6,011 bases of DNA from Desulfobacteraceae bacterium (lineage in GTDB: Bacteria; Desulfobacterota; Desulfobacteria; Desulfobacterales; SG8-13). The DNA is taken from the NCBI GenBank assembly GCA_029287875.1, contig JARFQH010000038.1:1-6011 (forward strand). The letters are read 5' to 3'. Positions 1-5,193 of the stretch are shown piece by piece. How positions within the stretch are numbered: the stretch's first letter is position 1; each line of letters opens with the position of its first letter. The notes under the pieces were generated by a model that was not told the DNA's origin, ran no database searches, and was given only the letters and a program-made list of their open reading frames with translations. The position numbers and the translations under genes are program-made.

Positions 1-7
1 AATCCAT
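1..7 (-). CDS. possible first codons of the next gene in the efflux operon (partial)
   Basis: Read on the minus strand, the permease stop codon TAG (18-16) is followed by AGGA, four bases, and then an ATG at 7-5, giving Met-Asp before the window ends. A purine-rich GAGGA overlapping the upstream stop, a short spacer and an ATG form a typical translationally coupled start in an operon. In RND loci of this layout (adaptor, then permease) the third gene is often the outer-membrane channel of the OprM/TolC type, so that is the first guess, but only two codons are visible and the product cannot be read. The four-base spacer is on the short side, and a chance ATG cannot be excluded. Confidence 0.35.
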
Positions 8-15
8 CGCGTCCT

Positions 16-3000
16 CTAGCCTGCTTTTTTTTGCGCATCCCTTTTTTGCTCGTAGCGGGCGACCTTGCCGATGAAGACAAACAGCATCGGGTAAAAGAAA
101 ACACCCAGCACCGTCGCCAGGGTCATCCCACCCAGCAAGGCCATGCCCATAACCACCCGGGCTTCGGCCCCGGCTCCGGTGGCGACGACCAGCGGCAACA
201 CGCCCAGAATGAACGAAAAAGCGGTCATCAGGATCGGCCGAAATCTCAGCCTGGCCGCTTTGGTGGCGGCCTCAAACAGCGAAAGCCCCTTTTCGAATTC
301 CAGGTTGGCGAATTCAACGATGAGAATGGCATTTTTGGCCGCCATGGCGATCAACATGACGAGGGCGACCTGGGCAAATATGTTGAGCTCAAAACTCTGG
401 CTGTAGAGCCGGGCCAGATACAGTGCCAAAAAAGCCCCGAAGATTGCAAACGGTGTCCCCAGAAGGATGCTGAGCGGCAGCGACCAGCTTTCGTATTGGG
501 CGGCGAGGATCAGAAAAACAAACACCAGGGAAAAGACAAACACAAGCGCACCGGTTCCGGAGGCTTTCTTTTCCTGGTAGGACATGTTGCTCCAGGCATA
601 GCCCATATCACCGGGTAATACCTCGGCCGCCACCTGCTCGAGGGCATTCAAGGCCTGGGTCGACGTATAACCGGGGGCCGGACCGCCGGTAAGCTCGATG
701 GATCGGTAAAGATTGAACCGGTTGGTAAAATCGGGGCCGGAAATGTCTCTGATGTTGGCAAAGGCCGCCAGGGGCACGCTGTCTCCGTTGCGATTGTTGA
801 CAAAAAACAGGTTGACCTTATCCTCGCTCAGCCGGTACTCCGGTTCGGCCTGGATATAGGCCTTGTAGAGCCGGCCGAAGCGGTTGAAGTCGTTCACGTA
901 CGAGCCGCCCAGAAAGGCGCCGACGGTCGCATAGATGTCGTTCAGGGAAACACCCGCCTTGAGAACCTTGTCGATGTTGATGTCCATATACCGTTGGGGA
1001 ACGGCGGCTCTGAAGGTCGTAAACACGGACCCGATTTCCGGTCGCTCCATTGCGGCTTGAACGAACCTGGCAGTTTGACCGGCAAGGTATTCGGCCGTGT
1101 TTCCTCGCCGGTCCTGAATCAGTATGGTAAAACCCGACCCGTTACCCAACCCGGGAATGGCCGGCGGGCCGAAGGCAAATACCTGGGCCTCGTTGACGGC
1201 CGCACGAAATTCCTTGTTGAGCAAAGCGACCACCTCATTGGCGGTCTTTTGTCGCTCTTTCCAGTCTTTGAGGGAAATGAATAAAAAGCCGGCATTTGAT
1301 GCATAGCTGCCCGAAATCATGCTGTAGCCGGTGGCCGTGGTGATAAATTCCACTTCTTCGTATTTTGCGATGATGTCTTCGACCTTATGGGCCACAGCAT
1401 CGGATCGCTGCATGGAGGCGGCGTCGGGGAGTTGGATGTTGACCAAGAAATAGCCCATATCCTCTTCGGGCATGAAACCGCCGGGGAGAACATTTCCCAA
1501 ATACCCCAACCCGACCACCACCACCACGATGAAGACAAGGCCCCGGATGATCTTGCGGGTAACGATGTTGGTCAATTTCATGTAGCCATCGGTCGATTTG
1601 TCAAAAACCTTGTTGAAGCCTTTAAAAAACAGCCCCAGTGGCCCGCGTGATTCTTTCCGTTTTCTGAGCAGCAGAGCACAAAGCGCCGGGCTGAGAGTGA
1701 GCGCATTGACAGACGAAAAAACGACTGAAACGGCCACGGTGATGGCAAACTGCTGGTAGAGCCTTCCGGTGATGCCCCCCATGACGGCTACCGGGATAAA
1801 CACCGCTACCAGCACCAGGGTGGTGGCAATAACCGGTGCGGTGACCTCGTTCATGGCCTCCTCTGTGGCCGTTCGGGGATCCATGCCCTCTTCGATTTTA
1901 ACTTGCACGGCCTCCACAACCACGATGGCGTCGTCAACCACGATACCGATCGCCAGAACCAGACCCAGGAGTGAGAGAACGTTGATGGTAAAACCGATCA
2001 TCGGAAAAACGATGAAAGCGCCGACCAAAGATACGGGGATGGCAATGGTGGGAATCAAGGCCGCGCGCCAGTCCTGGATAAAAATGAATACCACCAGGAT
2101 CACCAGCGCCAGGGCGATAAACAGGGTTTCGATGATTTCATCGATACCGGCGGTAATCGCCAATGTCGTGTCCAAAGAGATATCGTACCTGATACTCTCC
2201 GGAAATGAGGCGGCCAGTTCCTCCATTGTCTGCCGGACTTGCTCAGCCAGCTCAACCGCATTGGAACCAGGCGCCTGATAGAGGGCGATCATGCCGCACT
2301 GTTTATTGTTGAGCCGGGTGAAGGCATTGTAGGTTTCCACACCCAGCTCGATCCGGGCGATATGCTTGATTTTAACCTGAGACCCATTCTCGGCGGTTCT
2401 GATAACGATCTCGCCGAACTCCTTTTCGGTTTGCAGCCGTTCGGGAAGTTTTACCGTGTAGGTGAATTCAGTTCCCGGCGGTGCCGGTTCGGCGCCGAAT
2501 TTACCCCCGGGCACGATAACGCTCTGAGAGCGAATCGCCTCCACTATTTCAGGCACCGTGATTCCCAAGGTGGCCAGCAGATCCGGCTTTATCCAGATCC
2601 GCATGGAGTAGTCACTGGCACCGATGACATTGACCCGCCCGATGCCTCTGATGCGGGCCAGGGTGTCTTTGATGTTGATGAGGGCATAATTTCCCAGGAA
2701 CTGTTGGTCATAGCGCCCGTCTTCGGATGTCAATGAGATCAGCATCAATATGTTGGGCAGCGATTTCTGCGTCGTTACCCCGAACCGTTTGACCTCCTCG
2801 GGTAATTTCGCGGTGGCAGCCGCCACCCGGTTCTGGGTGAAGACGGTGTTCATATCCGGGTCGGTGCCGACCTCGAACGACACCTGGATCGTCATGGTCC
2901 CATCGTTCGAATTGGTCGATTTCATGTAGATCATGTTGTCGACACCGTTAATTTCCTGCTCCAGCGGTGTGGCCACCGACTGCTCGACACTGACGGCATC

Positions 3001-3156
3001 GGCACCGGTATAGGTGGCGCGCACCTCGACGATGGGCGGCGTAATATTCGGGTACTGCTCGGTGGGAAGGCCGCCTAAAAATACGACCCCCACGATGACC
3101 GTGAAAATGGCGATAACCATGGCCACGATGGGCCGTCTGACAAAAAAATTACCCAT
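16..3156 (-). CDS. RND efflux permease, AcrB-like HAE-1 family (inner-membrane drug/proton antiporter)
   Basis: Complete 1046-residue protein, matching the usual 1030-1050 of AcrB/MexB-type transporters. These work as inner-membrane homotrimers that export hydrophobic or amphiphilic compounds from the periplasm and outer leaflet, driven by proton influx. The N-terminus MGNFFVRRPI leads into TM1 (about 10-30). A periplasmic porter region follows (about 31-338), then TM2-TM6 (about 339-495), TM7 (about 537-556), a second porter region (about 557-867) and TM8-TM12 (about 868-1030). The proton-relay residues are all present: Asp408-Asp409 in TM4 (GIVVDDAIVVVE), Lys941 in TM10 (AAKNAILIVEFA), and Arg971 and Thr978 in TM11 (RFRPILMT). 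Family signatures SMRIW (184-188), GGSYVNDF (750-757) and SLKDW (628-632) are intact, so the pump should be functional. Several aromatic residues of the AcrB deep drug pocket are replaced (see findings), so its substrates cannot be assumed from AcrB. Translation starts 6 bp after the adaptor stop, with only a weak GAGAG ribosome site. Eight consecutive A residues lie in the mRNA just before the stop. Confidence 0.97.
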   Translation of the reverse strand: MGNFFVRRPIVAMVIAIFTVIVGVVFLGGLPTEQYPNITPPIVEVRATYTGADAVSVEQSVATPLEQEINGVDNMIYMKSTNSNDGTMTIQVSFEVGTDPDMNTVFTQNRVAAATAKLPEEVKRFGVTTQKSLPNILMLISLTSEDGRYDQQFLGNYALINIKDTLARIRGIGRVNVIGASDYSMRIWIKPDLLATLGITVPEIVEAIRSQSVIVPGGKFGAEPAPPGTEFTYTVKLPERLQTEKEFGEIVIRTAENGSQVKIKHIARIELGVETYNAFTRLNNKQCGMIALYQAPGSNAVELAEQVRQTMEELAASFPESIRYDISLDTTLAITAGIDEIIETLFIALALVILVVFIFIQDWRAALIPTIAIPVSLVGAFIVFPMIGFTINVLSLLGLVLAIGIVVDDAIVVVEAVQVKIEEGMDPRTATEEAMNEVTAPVIATTLVLVAVFIPVAVMGGITGRLYQQFAITVAVSVVFSSVNALTLSPALCALLLRKRKESRGPLGLFFKGFNKVFDKSTDGYMKLTNIVTRKIIRGLVFIVVVVVGLGYLGNVLPGGFMPEEDMGYFLVNIQLPDAASMQRSDAVAHKVEDIIAKYEEVEFITTATGYSMISGSYASNAGFLFISLKDWKERQKTANEVVALLNKEFRAAVNEAQVFAFGPPAIPGLGNGSGFTILIQDRRGNTAEYLAGQTARFVQAAMERPEIGSVFTTFRAAVPQRYMDINIDKVLKAGVSLNDIYATVGAFLGGSYVNDFNRFGRLYKAYIQAEPEYRLSEDKVNLFFVNNRNGDSVPLAAFANIRDISGPDFTNRFNLYRSIELTGGPAPGYTSTQALNALEQVAAEVLPGDMGYAWSNMSYQEKKASGTGALVFVFSLVFVFLILAAQYESWSLPLSILLGTPFAIFGAFLALYLARLYSQSFELNIFAQVALVMLIAMAAKNAILIVEFANLEFEKGLSLFEAATKAARLRFRPILMTAFSFILGVLPLVVATGAGAEARVVMGMALLGGMTLATVLGVFFYPMLFVFIGKVARYEQKRDAQKKAG

Positions 3157-3162
3157 GTCTGA

Positions 3163-4317
3163 TCACTCTCGCTCCTGCTCCGCCGAATCTATTTTCTTTT
3201 TAACTGTCGGTGCCACAACCACGCCGTCCCTGGCCAACTGCAATCCTTCGTACACGATCTTCTCTCCGGGCTTTAGCCCCTCGATGATCAGCCAGGAGTC
3301 TTTGACCCTCGGGCCGACTTTTACTTCCCTGCGCTCGATTTTGTTGTTCTCGTCGACCAAAAACACGCTGAATGTGCCCTGAAGTTCGGAAACACATCGT
3401 TGCGGAATCAGAATCCCGTCCTTTAACACCTCGACTTCGATCTTCACTTTGGCAAACAGCCCCGGCCGAAGCAGTTTATCCGGGTTCGGGAAAGAGGCCT
3501 GGACCAGCATGGCACCGGTAGTGGGGTCCACCTCGCGGTCGACAAAATCGGCCTTACCCTTGTAATCATATACCGATCCGTCGACGAGAATCAGCTCGAA
3601 GGGGGATTCTTCGGACCGTCTTGACGCGCCTTCGTTCTGGGCTCTGAAACGGGCCAACTTCAAATATTGTGATTCGGTGATAAAAAAATTGACCAGAACC
3701 GTATCGATTTGCGACACGGTGTTCAGTATGATCGTATTCTGGTCACGACCGACGAAATCTCCGACTCTGGCCCGGGTTCGGCCGATAATTCCATTAATGG
3801 GAGAGTAAATCTTGGTGTAACCGAGCTGAATCTTTGCGGCCCTGAGATTCGCTCGCGCCGCATCCAGGGAAGAAATGGCTGCTTCGTGGAGGGCAACGGC
3901 CGTGTCCAGGTCGCTTTCACTGACCGCTTTGACCTTGGCGAGCGGTTCTATCCGGTCCAGATCGCCCTTGGTCTTGGCCAAAACCGTCTTCGCCTCGGCA
4001 ACACGGCTTTCCTGGGCGGCCACCTTCTCCTCGAAGGGCTGGCTTTCGAGCGTGTAGAGCAACGTGCCGGCTTCGATTTCCGAACCCTCTTGAAAATGGA
4101 TGCCTTCGAGAAAGCCTTCCACCCGCGCATGGATGGCGATATCATTCAACCCGAAGATCTGGCCGACAAATTCCTGGTAAAGGGGAACTTCCTGCGCTGT
4201 GGTGACGATCACCGTCACCTTCGGTGGAGGAGGCGCCACTTTTGTCGCTTCCTCCTTGCTGCATGCAAGAATAGTCAACAACAGGCCACACACGATAGAC
4301 AATGTCTTCGGTCTCAT
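3163..4317 (-). CDS. RND efflux periplasmic adaptor (membrane fusion protein), AcrA/MexA-like lipoprotein
   Basis: Complete 384-residue adaptor that would bridge the RND permease encoded immediately downstream and an outer-membrane channel. The N-terminus has two basic residues, a hydrophobic stretch (about 6-18) and a lipobox ILAC with Cys19, so it is predicted to be a lipid-anchored periplasmic protein. Domains in order: first half of the lipoyl/barrel-sandwich motif (about 60-92), an alpha-helical hairpin rich in Ala, Glu and Lys (about 95-162), second lipoyl half with YTKIYSPINGIIGR (167-180), beta-barrel (about 203-292) and membrane-proximal domain (about 295-372). The hairpin contains Arg122-x3-Leu126-x6-Ser133, the RLS pattern that AcrA-type adaptors use to dock onto TolC-like channels. 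The short charged tail (373-384) is likely disordered. The ATG at 4317 is chosen because it gives a complete lipoprotein signal, with GAGAAG eight bases upstream as a modest ribosome site; the next upstream ATG (4333-4331) meets a stop after three codons. First gene of the operon visible here. The drug spectrum cannot be read from the adaptor. Confidence 0.96.
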   Translation of the reverse strand: MRPKTLSIVCGLLLTILACSKEEATKVAPPPPKVTVIVTTAQEVPLYQEFVGQIFGLNDIAIHARVEGFLEGIHFQEGSEIEAGTLLYTLESQPFEEKVAAQESRVAEAKTVLAKTKGDLDRIEPLAKVKAVSESDLDTAVALHEAAISSLDAARANLRAAKIQLGYTKIYSPINGIIGRTRARVGDFVGRDQNTIILNTVSQIDTVLVNFFITESQYLKLARFRAQNEGASRRSEESPFELILVDGSVYDYKGKADFVDREVDPTTGAMLVQASFPNPDKLLRPGLFAKVKIEVEVLKDGILIPQRCVSELQGTFSVFLVDENNKIERREVKVGPRVKDSWLIIEGLKPGEKIVYEGLQLARDGVVVAPTVKKKIDSAEQERE

Positions 4318-4364
4318 GATGTTATCTTCTCATGGTTATGGGGTTGAGGCCATAGGGTCCATCT

Positions 4365-4468
4365 ATAAGCTTTAAGATAAAGGTTTTGGACTGCGTTATC
4401 GGTCGTCGGCGCATTACAATAAAGCCTTCTTCATCTATCCTTGCCAAAACCATAATCTTAAAGCCTAT
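4365..4468. repeat. 104-bp unit bounded by 25-bp imperfect inverted repeats
   Basis: The segment 4365-4389 matches the reverse complement of 4444-4468 at 22 of 25 positions, with blocks GCTTTAAGAT and GGTTTTGG identical in both arms. The arms enclose 54 bp with no recognisable gene. The unit sits 47 bp upstream of the adaptor start, so it lies in or next to the efflux operon promoter region. It could be a small non-autonomous mobile element, a dispersed palindromic repeat, or a paired binding site. The flanks GTCCATCT (4357-4364) and GTCATCCT (4469-4476) are similar but not identical, so a target duplication is only weakly suggested. No T-tract follows either arm, so it does not look like a terminator. 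Confidence 0.6.
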
Positions 4469-4545
4469 GTCATCCTGCTTTCTGGCAGGCTACCAACAAA
4501 AACACAATTTGCGCAGCGGGTCAAGCTTGGGGCGGCTGGGTCGCC

Positions 4546-4553
4546 CATTTTAC
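4546..4553 (+). repeat. left 8-bp target-site duplication of the MITE-like element
   Basis: CATTTTAC directly abuts the left terminal inverted repeat and is identical to 4712-4719. Confidence 0.7.
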
Positions 4554-4662
4554 GTAAGCGTTCACAGGGCACCGCATCTGCTTTGTTGTCGGGCACTTGA
4601 AGTACAATAGTACGTCTGCGCGCCCGACGCCTTGTATCTGCGGCACCCTGTAAACGCTTACG
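4553..4662. repeat. 110-bp long imperfect palindrome inside the MITE-like element
   Basis: The outer arms 4553-4569 and 4646-4662 pair over 17 bp with one mismatch. Further in, CCGCA (4572-4576) pairs with TGCGG (4639-4643) and GTCGGGC (4588-4594) with GCCCGAC (4622-4628). At the centre GTAC (4602-4605) and GTAC (4610-4613) flank the loop AATA. The whole could extrude as a cruciform in DNA or fold as a long interrupted hairpin in RNA. It shares its left end with the mobile element, but its right end lies 50 bp inside the element's right end. Confidence 0.7.
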
Positions 4663-4711
4663 ATGAGGTGGTTTGAAGCGCATCGGACTTTGCAACCCTG
4701 TGAACGGTTAC
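4554..4711. mobile_element. 158-bp MITE-like element with IS66-type ends
   Basis: The left end GTAAGCGTTCACAGGG (4554-4569) and the reverse complement of the right end (4696-4711), GTAACCGTTCACAGGG, match at 15 of 16 positions. The unit is flanked directly by a perfect 8-bp direct repeat CATTTTAC at 4546-4553 and 4712-4719, as expected for a target-site duplication; counting the adjacent C, the repeat is 9 bp. Ends beginning GTAA(GCG) with 8-bp duplications are characteristic of the IS66 family. The interior is too short for a transposase and has no convincing ORF, so the element would be moved in trans by a full-length relative elsewhere in the genome. A further copy of the end sequence lies inside at 4646-4661. 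Confidence 0.75.
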
Positions 4712-4719
4712 CATTTTAC
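4712..4719 (+). repeat. right 8-bp target-site duplication of the MITE-like element
   Basis: CATTTTAC directly abuts the right terminal inverted repeat and is identical to 4546-4553. Confidence 0.7.
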
Positions 4720-4803
4720 ACACCTCCAAGCGGAAGCCAACTTGGTTCTATATCCCAGTGTAATAATCGGTAGGTTTCTTATTTTCAGACAGAAATGCTG
4801 CGT

Positions 4804-4838
4804 CCGGACCGCAGTTGTTGCCATGCGGTCCGGCTTTT
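4804..4838 (+). terminator. intrinsic-terminator-like hairpin, plus strand
   Basis: CCGGACCGCA (4804-4813) and TGCGGTCCGG (4824-4833) form a perfect 10-bp GC-rich stem around a 10-base loop, followed by CTTTT (4834-4838). The T-tract is short and lies only on the plus strand. No plus-strand gene precedes it in the window, so its transcript is unknown: an sRNA, an MFS leader, or read-through from the mobile element are possible. CTGCG (4798-4802) and CGCAG (4810-4814) could form a competing hairpin that disrupts the terminator stem. Confidence 0.5.
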
Positions 4839-4865
4839 GATAACACAACCGAACACGATCGCGAG

Positions 4866-4915
4866 ACCGTCGGCACCAATACCGGTTCAGGGAACTGGGG
4901 GGAAGACGGTTTTTT
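4866..4915 (+). terminator. second hairpin plus T-tract, plus strand (terminator-like or structured leader)
   Basis: ACCGTC (4866-4871) pairs with GACGGT (4905-4910), which runs straight into a six-T stretch (4910-4915). Inside the loop CCGGTTC (4882-4888) pairs with GAACTGG (4892-4898), seven pairs with one G-U, around the triloop AGG. The outer stem closes a large loop, so it is weaker than a standard terminator. I compared it by eye with cobalamin, ZTP, c-di-GMP-I and TPP riboswitch cores and did not find their conserved motifs. Confidence 0.3.
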
Positions 4916-5133
4916 CAAGCACCCGAGGAGGAAAACCTACCGCAGGTCGATGTCGCCTTCTCGAGCCGGCGGCTGTTCTCATCGTCGCGATAGTCATGCT
5001 CTAATACTAACCCAATGCAGGCCTTCGGCCGCAACCAAATCAGTTTTCAGGTTTCGGGTTTCAGGATTTGAGGTTTGCTGACACGTGAAGCCTATTTCAC
5101 CGGGGCGGCAACATCGCCAGAGGCGAGCAAGCC
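4916..5133. other. non-coding spacer upstream of the MFS gene
   Basis: I see no gene of a known family here. Short open frames that cross it have unlikely composition (rich in Arg, Ser and Cys, no domain) and are treated as chance. The spacer contains a GGCC-TTC-GGCC mini-hairpin (5020-5030), the heptad repeat run at 5045-5073, a GTGAA/TTCAC pair (5085-5100) and a TCGCC-AGA-GGCGA mini-hairpin (5114-5126). None is strong enough to call as a regulatory site. Confidence 0.5.
5045..5073 (+). repeat. degenerate 7-bp tandem repeat (TTTCAGG-type, about four units)
   Basis: Units TTTCAGG (5045-5051), TTTCGGG (5052-5058), TTTCAGG (5059-5065) and, after one extra A, TTTGAGG (5067-5073). It is a short simple-sequence tract in non-coding DNA with no evident function. 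Confidence 0.6.
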
Positions 5134-5161
5134 TTGACAATCGCTCAATTTAGGACGAAAT
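5134..5161 (+). promoter_or_regulatory. possible sigma-70-type promoter for the MFS gene
   Basis: A perfect TTGACA hexamer lies at 5134-5139. The best -10 at an acceptable distance is CGAAAT (5156-5161, 16-bp spacer), which matches TATAAT at only three positions. The location, about 33 bp before the start codon, fits a promoter with a very short leader, but the poor -10 means it may need an activator or be a chance match. Confidence 0.3.
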
Positions 5162-5193
5162 GAAACGGGTACCGAACGGGTAGGGTGGGGATC

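Noticed and set aside
25..32. Eight-A run in the permease mRNA near its stop codon, a possible slippage site
   Set aside because: Slippage would alter only the last few residues of a disordered tail. No conserved stimulatory structure is visible and the downstream frame is cut off.
1769..2736. Two long plus-strand open frames opposite the RND permease gene
   Set aside because: Antisense shadows of the permease. One is a low-complexity Thr/Ser/Ala/Met string expected from reverse-reading hydrophobic codons.
3709..4347. 212-residue plus-strand open frame opposite the adaptor gene
   Set aside because: It lies antisense to a clear adaptor gene, has no recognisable domain, and its composition reflects the complementary strand of coding DNA.
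4337..4354. TATGG-N8-CCATA dyad between the adaptor start and the 104-bp repeat unit, a possible operator
   Set aside because: Arms of only five bases are expected by chance, and no regulator gene is in the window to support it.
4474..4489. CCTGC/GCAGG hairpin
   Set aside because: Only five base pairs and no T-tract on either strand.
4465..4695. 76-residue minus-strand open frame across the mobile element
   Set aside because: It spans the element boundary and palindrome, is rich in Arg, has no domain and no ribosome site that stands out.
4866..4930. Riboswitch-like look of GGTTCAGGGAACTGGGGGG
   Set aside because: The conserved cobalamin, ZTP, TPP and c-di-GMP-I cores I know are not present. 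It was kept only as a terminator-like structure.
4795..5081. Overlapping plus-strand open frames of 69 and 88 residues in the spacer
   Set aside because: They run through both terminator-like hairpins and the heptad repeats, and neither resembles a real protein.
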